Shown here: piece after piece, positions 1 through 13,900 of the stretch
How the letters are laid out: each line of letters begins with the position of its first letter
How positions within the stretch are numbered: the first letter of the stretch is position 1
DNA from: Candidula unifasciata
Taxonomy: Eukaryota; Mollusca; Gastropoda; Stylommatophora; Geomitridae
Direction of reading: 5' to 3'
Length of the DNA: 64,000 bases
Assembly: GCA_905116865.2 (NCBI GenBank)
Contig: CAJHNH020004569.1
Location: 316,001 to 380,000, forward strand
Notes under the pieces: model-generated
The model's input: only the letters and a program-made list of their open reading frames with translations
Databases searched by the model: none
Told to the model about the DNA's origin: nothing
Translations under genes and position numbers: made by a program

Positions 1-130
1 CTCCTCACCTTCTTCTCAAAGCCCATGCCTTGTGGCGTTGGTAGTCTCGTGTATTTTCAATCACCTCTGACCCAGATGATCTTCCATGTTATGGCTTTAA
101 ACCGTCCAGCATCTAGAAGTTATATAATTC
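1..130 (-). repeat. Dispersed repeat fragment, probably LINE-derived
   Basis: Weakly matches 52033..52140 in the same orientation; both share the blocks GCGTTGGTA, CAGATGAT and TTCCA. The copy near 52 kb lies next to a recognisable LINE reverse-transcriptase remnant on the - strand, so this is probably a relic of the same kind. No intact frame is seen. Confidence 0.4.
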
Positions 131-929
131 AGCCAGGGTGACCGTAATATCTTGAGCTGAAATCGGGACGTCCCACTAATATTTTCAATTGAAAACGGGT
201 CATCAAGTCAGTGTATTCCCACCCCCCCATTCCTTTTTTTTTTTTTTTTGTCTACCTTGTTCTATCCCTATCCTGTAAGGTCACCGGTGTGAACGGATTA
301 GTTACTCGCTCGACAATGGTATAAAACACAGAGCCATTGCTGCCAAGAAATAAACCAAATAAAATTTTGCGTTTTAACTGCAATTAAGGGGGAGAGATGG
401 GGTAGGACTTAGGAGAACATGCTAAAATTAAATCTCATATTAACCCATTTTATGCATTTAAAGTATCTAAACTTATGAAATATAATGTCAACAGCTATAA
501 ATAATGTTATGTTCTTGACCTTATTCCTATAAAACGTGGCAACTGGTGCGTTTTCAAGTAGCGACAGGACGGCTGGGATACACACAGAAAACGGGGACGT
601 ATAGTCACACACGACCTCCTTCAGCTCTGACTCCTCTGCCTGAGGTCACGGGTAACACATCTCTGATGATCATTGATGATGCATCTTTTGGCTCCAAACT
701 GTGCACGTGCCCCCGTGAGGTATCAACCACGTCCCCCTTATCATTTATCATGAACCAATATTCCGCCAAGATGTGATTTATTGTAAACACGGTCAGGTCG
801 TGTGTGAGATAGGACAGGCTCTTCTGAAAAAAAAAAAATATTTGTATAACAGGCAGACAAAAATGACAGACAGGACCATGAGAAAAGCAGTCGTTAAAGA
901 TTTTGATAGAATAACTAGGGATAGGTTGG
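131..929. other. 5' flank, no gene recognised
   Basis: Low-complexity T and A runs lie at 232..249 and 827..840. Short open frames here show no recognisable protein. No promoter element can be supported. Confidence 0.4.
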
Positions 930-1068
930 TTAGTTGCGTATCCTTTACAGGACGTTGCAGAACCAACCCAACAGCCCCCTAGCTGTTGTGTGGTTTTTCT
1001 AGGCAAAGTTACATCCAGTAGTTTGCCGTTGCTTCCTGGACGGTCGGCTTTCTTGATACCACTGTCGA
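930..1068 (-). mobile_element. SINE copy (family A), 5'-truncated
   Basis: This block matches the bodies of the copies at 2245..2465 and 27446..27672, including CAGTAGTTTGCC, TTCCTGGACGGTC and ATACCACTGTCGAAA. The tRNA-like head seen in the other copies is missing. It stops exactly where a LINE 3' end begins at 1069, which suggests insertion of one into the other. Confidence 0.6.
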
Positions 1069-1335
1069 AACGTGGTTAGTGCCTTGTGGGAGAGCTTGTA
1101 CAATGCGGAGGAGCAGATGGATCACCACAGTCTGGTGAGAGTGATGCAGTTGGGGGTGACGAGAGGTTCTGGCAGAAGCTCAAGGCTCAGAGGAAAGGCA
1201 AGACGGACGTTTAATCAGAAAGCTACTGGCACCATTAGTATCGGAACTCTTCGCTTGCTGCTGAAGATGGGGACGGAGCGCTTATGGGAATGCCCCGAGT
1301 GCTGTGATGTTGGTTCTTGAATAAAATAAAATCAA
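1069..1335 (+). mobile_element. LINE 3' end relic (RNase H-bearing family)
   Basis: The frame from 1072 to 1320 ends with LLLKMGTERLWECPECCDVG and then stops, followed by an A-rich tail (AATAAAATAAAATCAAAG). The same C-terminus ends the longer LINE at the right edge of the window (62007..62324, - strand). The CPECC tail resembles the cysteine-rich C-terminus common in Jockey/I-type elements. It is 5'-truncated, as usual for LINEs. Confidence 0.75.
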
Positions 1336-1958
1336 AGAAAGAATTACAACCTTCAGACTGCGTGAAATCTGGACACCGCCATCGTCTGCTTCTCCAGCAG
1401 TAAAGAAACATTCGAGAAGAGAGGAATAACTGAAGATTCTCCACAACTGATAATAATGATCTGTGGCCCATTGCCACTGATATTCTCGTTTTATCTATTG
1501 TAGCATGTTGTTAATACTTAATGGTCATAGCAGATGTAAAAATTAGTGCCAATTGTGATATAGCTTGTTTGTACTTAAGTAGATAAGATCAGTTCCAATT
1601 CTTCATTCATCTATCGCTGCCGGGTGCGACATATTTTGTTTTGTTCACTGTTTTGTAAAAAAAATAAAACTAAAACTAAAACACTGTTGTAATTCAATTG
1701 TTTACAACGTCTGATTTGCGTTGCAACTGTGTAGTTAGTTGAAGGTGTTGTTAACTTTTATAATTTTAAATTAAACTCGGGCTTAACAAAGTTTGTAGTT
1801 AGCACTTTTTCTGTCAGATCGTCTTCACTGAATGTCAATCACCACCACTAGTAACAAGACCAAGTAGTACTTCTTAGACTTAGGACCACTACCACTAGTT
1901 AGGTAGGAGTTCCTAGGCTTAGCACCTGATGCCCACAGTTCTTCTTGACCACTAGCAG

Positions 1959-1989
1959 ATGTCTGACATGTCTTCGACTCAGTCACAAG
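1959..1989 (+). CDS. PTPA: PTPA coding exon 1
   Basis: ATG followed by ten codons ([10 protein letters not shown]) and one base of a split Asp codon; donor G|GTATGT. Chosen as the start because it is the only nearby ATG whose phase joins exon 2 (G|AT) and it lies 660 bp upstream. The residues are not conserved in the family, so phase and donor carry the call. Confidence 0.82.
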
Positions 1990-4900
1990 GTATGTTGTTT
2001 ACTATTGTTTTATATACTTAAGACTTAAGTACCTTGATAACAGCAGAGACAAGACATTAAAGAAGTTGAATGTAAAATACAATAGCTCACACAAAAGTAG
2101 CATGCCCCAGAAATAAGAATAGTGTATGCAGTCTATTGTTGTCAGTTGAGATGCGAAAGAGTTCTCAAAAAATATAAATCACAACACATACCAATTGTGC
2201 TTTTGAAGGTCGCTTGCTGTATTCAGATGTGTTGAGTTTGAAGTTATTGTGTATCCTTAACAAGACGTTGCAAAACCAACCCTAGCATTCTGTGACTGTC
2301 CTGGTTTTTCTGGGCAAATTTACATCCAGTAGTTTGCCATTGCTTTCTGGATGGTCTGCTTCTCGATACCACTGTCGAAATCAACGCAAGGCCTGCAGCT
2401 GGGATCGAACCGGCACCCTGGCATTACAAAGCCCGTTTGCAGTGCCTAAGCCACAGACGCCAACATGTTGAGTTTAAGAGTGGTTTTGAGGGTGAGTGCA
2501 GAAGATCTCAGCAAATGATGATGCTTATTTTAGTGAATCTGCAGTGTTTTTTAAACTGGTCAAACTGAGAACCATGCTGCTTGTTCATGTGTGAGAAGAG
2601 GTAGTCACTTAATTTCCTTTATCCCCAAATGACCTATTTTTCTGTTACAGATTTATCAGATAAAGAAAGCCACATTATTGATGTCTCCACTCACACGTTT
2701 GTTGTTCCGGAGAAGAAGATAAAATTGCCAGAGGACCTTCCCAAATGGGAGAGATCACAGGTAATGGTTGGTATGTGGTTTTCATCTTTCTGTTCTGTGA
2801 AGGCCCTTTGGGATCAGATGGATGGTGCAGTATAACAGTCAGAGAATCCGTACGTTGAAAGACTAATTCATTAGGGGTAAGTAGAGGTTCTGGAAGATCT
2901 TCAACACAGAGGGGGAAACACGCAGACTTTTAATCATCTTATAACTGGTACTGTTAGCATACCAACTCTTCGAGGAAGGAGATGGACCACATGTGGGAAT
3001 TTTGCGTGTGCAGTGATGTCAATTCGTGATGCTTTTATTCATTCTTTCTCTTCTGTATTCTGAACAAGCTGCTAGGCTTGCTGGTGAGACTGTCGGGGAA
3101 GTATACAAGCAGTGGCCTGTCTACAGGGAGGCAGGGTGATTAAATGGACATCGATGACCAGGTCCCCCTTTGGCTGGTCGGTAGACGGCCTCGTCGTCGG
3201 TCGGGAGGGTTATTTGGGTCTGTCTCCTTTGATTGCATCAACGCTGAAAAGTCCTTTTCTTGGTGGCCAGCAGTATTAAGTCATTCTATATGGTGCAAAT
3301 AACCATCACAATTATAACCAAAAGCTCCCCCCCTTTAGGGATGCTAGTTGAACATGCTGATTTTTGTGTGTGCTCAAAATCGGATTGGATTGGATTAAAT
3401 GAGTAAATCAACAATCTTCATGAACCTCCAAGAACAGCAACTCTTATAGGGTGAAGCCAGACAAGAGTGATTTGCAGGAGACCCAAGACAAATATTCACA
3501 GTGATTAATAATTTAGGAATCCACTTCATAGTTTCTGGTGCATACTCACAGATAGATGCTCTGTCTCCAGAGCAAATATCTTAATATGTAGGTGCTGACA
3601 CAAGACCAGATCGAAAACAAGACTAGACCATCTCAGTTTCTCATGGCTATAGCCTCCTCCTTTCCTTGTGAACTTCCATACTGTTCTCACACATTCATGT
3701 TTTGTCCGCTTGGCCTGATTTTGGACAACCTGCACTAAGTTCACGCTTGCCTCAATTTGACACTCTGTTCGTAAGACACCCATTCAGCATAGTTTATGAT
3801 AGTGAGATACAAAGGAAAAAATTACTCCTTACAACAGTACTGGATTTATAGCCCAGTAGCAGTGTGATGATAGGAGAAGAAGTAGATGCCCACTGTTTGA
3901 GTCGAAACTTGTTGTACGCACATTTACTTTTGCTCTTGTAGGACCTTTCTTGCTGGATCCACTTAAGCATTCAGTACTAAGGAAGATATCCAGGCACTTA
4001 TTAACTGAATAGTTCGATATGTAGGAGAGGCTCTTTAAAATCGAACTCTTCTTTAGTGCGCTTTCAAAGGGAATGCCTTGCAGTTATGCATCTCTCAGCT
4101 TCAGAACACTTGATATAAAGTCAGGTTTCACTAGGTAGCTTTTATTTAATGTAATTAGCTCCATGTATCTGTGAATAGGTTTTCTTTCATTACAGTTTTG
4201 CATGGTTGCAGCATCCTTGCAGCCTGCTTGTTCAATTTCCAAATGCTTTGGGATTGTTATGGTATGCAGTTTGTATCTGAGACCTGTTTTCCCTCGTTTC
4301 CCTTACTCAAAGCCAGGTATCAGTGTCATTAGTCTCCCAGTGTGGGTTCTAGACCCCATTGTGAGGGGAGGGGAGGCTGGCATAGACCCACTGCCCCTCT
4401 GATGTATCATGTGATAACAGTTAATTAATTAGGGATATTTCCTTCTAATTCGGAGTGTATCTGCTTGAGAGGCAAGTAGCCAACCATCTGCATGCAAAGT
4501 GCCATATGTTTAAAACACAAGAGCTTACAAATATCAAGTTCTGGCACTAAATTAAAGTTTATAAGTGGACAGACAACCAGAACTTTCTGTCAGAGCTGAC
4601 AGATAAATGTGGAAAAGAAGTCTCATTAGTCACAGAGAAGGTAGGCGTGTCATGTTAGAAACTATATTTGTTGTAAACATTTCTTTCTCTGTTCTCAGAT
4701 TTAAAACTGATTAATTTCTAGGCCTGTTTAAGAAAAAGTCATTAGTTGTCTTTAAAATATACCACAGATAAAAAATAACTAAACACAGTATAAGCTTTGC
4801 TGACACTGCAGACTAGAGGACATGCTCAGTGAGACTGTAGACTCAGTATTCAGCCCATGGCTGGAGATTAAAGACATTAATGCTGATTTGTTTGATTTCA

Positions 4901-7900
4901 CTGATTTTGCAGGCATACTCTGATTTGTTGGGATTTATTCTGGCTTTGAACGATGCTGTTAAGAACAAGAAGATCCGTGACCAGTACCCTGTGTCGTCGG
5001 TACGTTATGTCTTGTTTGTTTGGCATTATGTAGTCAGATGTTTACACATAGAATGTGAATAAATTTAAATGAGAACCAGAATATAACACCTATGAACGTG
5101 TGAACCAGCAGACAATTATTGCACCACTGCATGTGTGAACAAGCAAGATGAGAGTTATCATCAACGCTGTATGGGCTGAGTTGGTGAATAACCACCAGTC
5201 AGTAATACTAACATGATTACATGACATGGTAGTAAAGAATATATTTGAGATCAGGATAGCAGACTTCGTGTCCAAGTTCTCATGGGAGCAATCAGTAGTT
5301 GTACCTTGGGGTGGCTGCTGCAGGAAAATGCCTAGTTTGCTGGGACCTTGAGTGCCATGAAGATAACCCAGCTCATAACTCATGACATATTTGGTGGCCC
5401 ACCCTGACATTTTCATGGCCCACCAGTGGTCTGCAGACCATAGGTTGAAGAACATTGGCTTAGACTGTTAAGTCAGCAGCTAAAATATTTATAAGGACCC
5501 CTGTCCGTACTTTGAGATATTTGGCATATGATGCCAGGAAGGAGGGGCAGGGGCCGGCCAACACGAAGATGGGCACAGGATATAAGTGACTCCTTGAGTA
5601 TGAAAGTACATGAGGCGGAAGAGCTGGCGAGAGATCGAGTTTCTTTCATGCAGACCGTGATGAAAGCAACGTTCTGCAAACGACCTGCTACATGATGATG
5701 ATAACCAGTATAACAATGCAGACCGGCATTTTTGAATGGTATTTCCTGTTCTTTGGGTTCAAAGTCGCATGTGGTGACCATTTGGGATATTTGAAAACGT
5801 AGTTAAAGCCATAAACTGTAGCATCTTTGTGAGTTTTATCAAGTTACTGTCTGTGAAAACAATAAGGCCTCTGAGCAGACTTCTTCATGCACGTCAACAA
5901 GATTTATGACTTTGGAAGCCTCATATTTAAATCAAACGTGTTTATCAGTTTTATCTGAAGCTAGACTAAGAAAGTTATGAGGTAGACTTGTTTCAGTCAT
6001 TGATAGAGTGTAACTTTGATGAGGGATAGCTCTGATATATACCTCACGCAAAACCTACAACGATAACAAAGCTGGTACAAAAAGAATAAATGTTCATGAC
6101 AAAAGCAGTATTCATCAGTATCAGGTCTAGTGCAATTCCCTTATTGTTTGGAAACATAGGCTTTGAAATTACTGCCAAATTGAGTGTTAAATAAAGTTTG
6201 TTTTTGTGTGAAAATACTAATTGTTTTCTGAGGTCATTTTCTGTACCAAAAAAGGTGCTCTGTTATGATGTTCTAAAAGTTTTTCTGGAACAAGATCTAA
6301 TGGGCAGATTGTGTTTATATTTTATTTTTACATTAGAAAGTGGTTCATGTTCATTTACAATTAATTTTGGATATAATTTAACAAGTTTTCCTTGAGTGCC
6401 ATGGTGGTACGTGGACAAATTATTTCTCTTTACCAATGTCTCTAAACATGCCATCTGTTTATTTACAAATAATAAACTACTAACACAGTTTATTTCTGTA
6501 GCAGTATTCTAATATTATTCCTCAACAATCCCAGCTCACCCTGAGGTGTGATATGTGTATGTTGTGGGCCAGTTGCATTAGTATGGTCTGTTTTAATGTG
6601 TTACTCTTGTGACATTTCACAATTGTGTTACCACAAGGGGCCTCCGATACTAAATCCCCCTAGGACTCAAAGAGTTGATGAAAAAAAAGTTCCGCAAAAT
6701 ACTAGGGGGATCCACTGTTGATTTGTGTTTCTCTTGAATTTGATTTATCTGTGTAATCAATTGCTGTGTCTTGTCAACAGCAAGTGGAGAAGCTGCATGG
6801 TCTTCTAGAGGTCCTAGACAAGTGGGTGGATGAGATCCCCCCCATTGATCAACCACAGCGATTCGGCAATAAGGCTTTCAGAACTTGGTTTGCCAGGTTG
6901 AAAGAGGTAACTGTTGTATGCAGTGGCTGTGTGCCTGTCTGGTGTTTGAAGCTTCTTATTACATGTTTGTTTTAAATATCAGGATTTTGGCTATTTGAGT
7001 TGCTGCATGCATGTCTGGGTAGTTTCTTACTTATGTCTGCATTGCCAGGTTTTGAGTTGATTGTAAACCTAATTTGTTTAATATGATTAATTACTTTTGC
7101 AACCTGTCACAAACATCAGAAGAAGAAAGTCATAAATTGTAGCCATGGTATCAGAAATGGGAAAATGGAACATGTGAAACTGGAAAGATTTATGGAGACC
7201 CATATGAAGAAAGAGGAAGATATTGTGAGAAGATTCTTGCAGCCGTTTGTCTTATCATGGAGGAATGTGTCAGCATGTGAACTGAAACATGTTGTTGAAG
7301 ATCGCAGGTAGTGGAGAGGCATGGTTGGCCACGCCAGTCTGCACGGCACTTGTTGATAGAAACTATTTTTTTTTTAACTTTATTTTAACCATAGGATCTC
7401 AAATTTTCGTTCCACCCTCTCTTTTGCTAGAAAGGTCCAGGGTTGTTGGAGGAGAGCTTGCCGCCAGGGTTTGAGCCGGCAGTGCCTGAGCTTATTGTCT
7501 ATCTCATTGAAAGTGTGGGAAACGATACACGCATCGACTATGGGACTGGTAGGTGCTTGTTTACTTTGTTCTTGATGTTACTGTGAAGTCCAGAAGTGTA
7601 AGCAAACATTTGTGGTGTTATCGATTAATATATCTTTTGGCTCCATGATACAGAATATTTTCTCTGCTCCTGTCCCTCCAGAAGTGTTAACTTTGATACA
7701 TATAGTTCATGTCCTGTCTTTCCTGTTCTCTTAGCTCTTCTTTAGATCTCTTTCTCTTTTTTTGTTGTTGTTGAGGCCAGCTCCTTCTCTTTGTCTTCTC
7801 CCTCTTTTCCCTCTGCTTTCTTTTGCTGTGTGTATTTTAGCATGTAAGTATGTGAATGTCTGTTTCTTTTTTCAGTCTGTCACATACAATTTATAGCTTA

Positions 7901-10900
7901 TTTACTATTAAATGAGTTTAAATTTGTTATAACTGACCTTTAAAATATGAACTATGAGAAGGACAGAGTATTAGATTGGCCTGCTTTCTCAATTACTTGT
8001 TTGAAAATTTTGTTTCCTTACGTTGGTGCATGTTTTTACAAAGTTGTTTGTCTGTGTATGTTTATAAAGAATCATAATGAGAATAGATATTTATAACATC
8101 AAGTAAAATAAATACTGAACCGTGGGAATGAACAATCAGCTTGCATAACTGGCTTATCACACAAATTTACAAATGTTTAATACGGTACAGAAAAGGAAAA
8201 TTCTAAATTTGAATTCTGGCTTTAAGTTTCCATACATAGGAAGAATAAATGTATCATCAATGCCATTACAGGCGTAACTCTAGCTGTGCTTATGTGCATT
8301 CTTAACCAGGGAAGAACACACATCAAATTGTGTTTTCAAAACAGTGATAGTCATGCAGAGTTTATTGTTACCTTTACCTTTAGCTTATTATATCAGTAAA
8401 AATGGTTTTGATAAAAAATGTGTTTTTGTTTGTCAGTGTATGGAAACTTATAGGACACTCGGTATGTTACTAATAATACTGAAGATCAAGATACAAAGCA
8501 AGAGAAAGTGAGGATGTCCAAGAAACAATCCATCCCTCAAACATGCAAACCACTGAGTCATGAAAGAGCAGGGTCAGCGGAGCTAGCACATTTATGGTTT
8601 TAAAAAAAAATTTTGTCAAAATTTAAAATATCAAGGACATCAGAGGAGCTTCCAATTTTCTGTGTTCACCATCACATGGAGCTGCGGGGGAGTAGCTTGT
8701 TGTGGTTGTTCTTGTTATTGATCCAGCGGCACATGATCTTTCGCCCTTTGGCCCAATGCCATGTAGTGGAATTTACAGGTTTTCGCAAGCTGTTCTTTTC
8801 CTCCCTACAAGGTGTTCACCCTGTCTGGTCTCGGAGGGAGTAGCATTCTTCTAGTCTCGCTGAGTTTTTGGCACTCAAAGAGGTGATGGTCAACAGTTTT
8901 GTAGGGGTAGTTACATAGCTGGCACTCTTGGGAGTGTTGTGGCTGTATTCTGTTTAGATGTCCATTGAGTGGAGTTTATTGTGTTCTGAGTCTGAAGATG
9001 GTGGCCTGGTCCCTTCTTGTTAAATGGTTAATGCTGTCATTAGGATCAGGGCCAGCCAGGTGTCTATAAACCTCTCTTCCAGTATCTCCCACTACCCACA
9101 ACACCAACACTTCTTACCCCCTGCCTCTAGAGGCTCAGTCCCACGGTGGAGTAGCAGCTAGATGATTTTCTCTGACCTGAAAGAGGTAGGTTTAAATCCA
9201 CATTGAGTTGATTTTTTCCATTCAGAAATTACATTGGCTCTCAGGCTAAAATGGGTATCAGGTAGATTCCCGGGAAGGAAAGGTGGCTGGCTGATGTGAT
9301 GATGATGGCCACATCAGCCACTCAGTGCCAGCTGGTCTGTAAAATATGAGTCTAGCACCATATGCCTCAGGAGCCACTGGTGTGAAAAGGGTACTAACTG
9401 GCTGACTGACTGGCTGTCTGGCTGACTGACTGACCAATTGACTGACTGGCTGACTGATTGACCAATTGACTGACTGGCTGGCTGGTTGGCTGACTGACTG
9501 GCTGGGTGGTCAACTGGCTAGCTGACTGCAGTCTGACTGACTGGTTAGCTAACTGACTGGCTGACTGACTGGCTGGCTGACTGACTGAATGGCTGACCTT
9601 CTTATTGGTTGATCCTAGCTGCTTGTACTAGGAACGATAGCTTCCACTAATGTGTTTTTTGAACCACTGCAGCACATGCTAGAGCTGAAGTGTTTGAGTG
9701 TCCAGGACATTCTGAGATAGAATTCTTCAGTGTACAGATGGAGGGCTAGGGAAAAATGGAGTATAAGGAGGAAAAGGACAAGAAGAAGAAAAAACAATAT
9801 ATTAGAGGAATTGCACACCCTTAAGCAAAAACTGCACGTTGAGACAAATAACCCTTAATTAACAGAGGCTGTGACAATGACCTCGTATATACAGTGACTG
9901 CCTCTGTCCTCACTGTCTGTGATGTTCAGGTCTCAGTAGGAGCTTAGCCACAACTCTAGCCTGGAACTTCAACCCTGGGTAACCAAAATGTTTCATCTTG
10001 CAGGTCATGAGCTTGCCTTTGTGGCATTTTTATGTTGTCTTTGCAAACTGGGAGTTCTCAGAGAGGAGGATTATGTTGCAGTTGTTCTCAAGCTGTTTGA
10101 GAGGTAAGTTGGGTGTGGCTGATCTTTGCTGGATGAGAGAGCTGCTGTTATTCTGGTATCTAGAGGTAGCTGAATGCACAGGGTTATTATAATCTCAGGT
10201 GTTGATCATCAACTTAACTCTTTGAGTCCCAAGGAACGAGTCCCAAGGAACGCATCATACGTTCATAGGTTCCTACCTAGATGCCCAATGAACGCATGAT
10301 GCGCTGATTTTATAACTTTACTTACTACCCCCTGGGCCTGTGATGCTAAACCCCCTGGGACTCAAAGAGTTAACAATTGGTACTCAAGTTCAGCAGTTTG
10401 ATAGCTTCATGAGTCTGTTGTAATTGTTGACCTCTTGATACTATTTCTAATACTGTATTTTGTTGTTGTTGGCACTGTTCTGTCTTTCTAGGTGATAGTG
10501 TTCTGTTATTATCACAGTCAACATCCCTGCACATTGGGCATTCCCATGGTGTGCTCAATCCTCTGATGCAGCAGCCACTCCAATGTATTTCTACTAATTG
10601 TTCAAATGAGAGGTTGGTTATAATGTCTCCTATCTCAGCCTTGAGGGTTGCATAGAGGTGCTTTACTCCCAAATCACGCAATCATGTTAGTGTCACTAGC
10701 CCAGCCCGTACAGCGTTGATAATATCTGCTCTGTCCATGCTTCTTCCCACATGTGTTGGTGCATTGCTTGACAGTTGGTCTGCTCGCTCATTACTTTTTT
10801 CACCAGCATAACTAGGATTGTAGATGCAGGTGAGGGAGGTTAATTTTCTATGCTTTGTACCCATCAATGTTCTGTTGTGCTAAATGAAGGCATAGGCATT

Positions 10901-13900
10901 ACAGCCCCCCCCCCCCCCCCCCTCTCCCCCTTTTGGGTTTCATTTTGGAGGGAAAAGAATATATTTGCTGCCCTCCAAAAAGCATTTCCTAAAAAGCAAC
11001 TAATTATGGGTGTTTCCTTCTAAGTTATTGTGCGACTACCTGAGAGGAAAGGAAACAACAGCCTGCATAGAAACAAGCAAGATGCATAAAATGGATGAGC
11101 ACGCAAAACTCAAGTTCTGGAACCAGGCCGAAGTCCAGAAGTGTACAAACAACCAGAGTTTACAGCCAGTGATCACGAAGAAGAAGAAATATTAAGTAAT
11201 TCATGAACTTGTTACATTTAACTCTGCAGATATCTGTACCTGATGCGCAAACTGCAACTGACCTATCGCATGGAGCCAGCAGGAAGCCACGGGGTGTGGA
11301 GTCTGGATGACTACCAATTCTTGCCATTTCTGTGGGGGAGTTCACAGTTAATGGGTTAGTGCGGCTTGTTCTGTGTGTAATAATTTGTGGTCTACTTGTA
11401 ATAATTTGAAGCTTCACTTGGAATAAATCTGGTTCAACTTAGAATGAATCGTGGTTTACTTGGGCTGAACCTTGACGTAGACTTGACATGAACCTTGGTT
11501 TACACCGACTTTAACATCTAGGGTTGACAACTCAAACGCTGCTCGTCTTCTTGGTACATTCTGTCAGTTTATTCTCGTCCATTTATTTCACATGTTCAAC
11601 ACATTATTCACATTTATTTCACTCGCGACATTTTCGAACATTAAACATTTGCGCAACATAAAGACGACATCTTCAAATACTACAACCGTCTTCTCTGACT
11701 TCTGATGATCGACTGACCACGAGGCTAGCTCGGGCTTTCCCTCGCTTCCTCGACTAGGCACAAGTATCTCGTGCTGTCCCTTGTTGCACGGACTTTCTGC
11801 TTGCCACTATGTAATCGTGAAGACCATGCACAGCACCTCATCACATACTCCCCCCCTTTTTAACAAAATGATACTTTATGGAACATCAAGTATCATTTTC
11901 CCTTTTACTGATAGATGACTCAATGGAACATAAATCTAACCTCAATTACTGCCCTTGGTTTCAAAAATTTTTTCTGTATGTTTTTTTAAAGTACTGATCT
12001 GGTGATAGATATCTCATCTTTACACCTATTGCATCTGTAGTATAACTTCGTCACTATATCTATTCTATGATGTTCGAGTGAAATAATGATCATTGTGATG
12101 ATGGTGATGTTAATGGTCAGCTTTGAGATATTTACTAGAGGGATAATAAATCAATTTAATTGTATTACTCTTAGGAATTATAGTTCCTGATTATCCTTAA
12201 TTACTGCCCTTTAAAACTGCTTTTAGTATTTACTGCATGCTTTCCCTGTACTGAGCTGGTGAAGAGTTTAAACCATCTTTACACCTATTGCATCTGTAGA
12301 ATTGTCTAGTCACTATATCTACTCTATCAGGTTCAAAGTGAAATGATAGTGATGATGATCAGCTTTGAGATATTTACTACATAGAAAATTGGATTGAACC
12401 AATATTTCTACATCACCTTTTACAGGGTGTTAAACCCCAAGGACTCTTAGCCGATATGATAGTGATAAGATGATGGTCAGCTTTGAGATATTTATTACGT
12501 AGAAAATTGGATTTAACCAATGTTTCTACCTCACCTTTCACAGGGTGTTAAACCCCAAGGACTCTTAGCCGATATGATAGTGGTAAGATATTTTTAACAT
12601 AGTGCTTCTAGTTTCCCAAAAGCTCTATAACACCTTTTACAGGGTAATTACCCAACCCCAAGGAATCTACCACAGAAAAAAAAATGCATGTTGAGATATT
12701 TTTTTCATAGACCAAAGTCTCACCTTTCACAGAGTAATTACCCAACTCCAAGGAATCTAACATGAAAACAATGATAGCTGAGATATATTTTTCATAGATC
12801 TTAAAGTTTCCTCCAGGTCTATAAAAACCTTTAACAGAGTATTCAACTCCAAGGAATCTCCGATGAAATGAATATTGGGATGATTTTTAATAGAGTTTAG
12901 GGTTTCCCCACCAGTCTCTACATCACCTTTAACAGAGTATTCAACTCCAAGGAATCCCACACACCTTTTCCCCCTTTAAATGGATACAGATGAGTTCAAC
13001 TCCTCTACTGTGCTTGTGCTTTGATGTGTGCACTTTTTCTTTACCATCAGTATGTCTATTCAGCATCAGTATAACTATAGATGGTTCCTAATCTTGGATG
13101 TGGTGGACACCTTTAGCATGTCCCTGTGCTGTGTACCTATGCCAAAACATTTCAAATTGAATTTATGTAAATCATTCTGTGGAAAAAGATTTCTATATGA
13201 TCTATTGCTAAATCTTTAATTCGGTTGTGCTGTTCCTGGGGAGAGAGAATTTTTTTTTTTTTTTTAAACTTTTGAACTATTAACTGTTATTACATGAATA
13301 CTAAACTATTCCTAATGAACTACTAACTCTGTCATTACATGAATACTAAACTATTCCTAATGAACTACTAACCTAAGTTAAATGCATGTACACTATTAAA
13401 ATACTACCCACAAATCTTTCATTCATCATTCATTCCTGTTTTATTCTCTTTCATTCCCATTCATTCCAATAACTATCCTTGATCTTGATCCATCCCTGCA
13501 GGCTGTGTGTGTCTTGCCTATACTCTGGCGCTTGCTTTTAAGGTTCTCATTCCCTGGTTCTCTTGACAATCTGTTCTGCTCTGGGGCCTCTCTTGGTAGG
13601 ATAGCTGGTAATCTTGCAAATATACTGACTAAAAATATAATTTTATAAGTTAACACAATACTATTATCATTGTTCAGTGACTGTATACACTAATATGCCA
13701 CCTTTAAAATAATTCATAATGAAATTAAACGGAAGGTGTTCAATACACACAGTATGTGACTTATAAATGAAACCAGGTGTTTATGCACTTTTTAAAATAC
13801 TTCATTAATTTGATATTTACACAAACACTAGATTATTAACTTGATTAACTTTCACAATTAATATTTGTGTACACACGATGTACTACTGACATTTTTGTGG

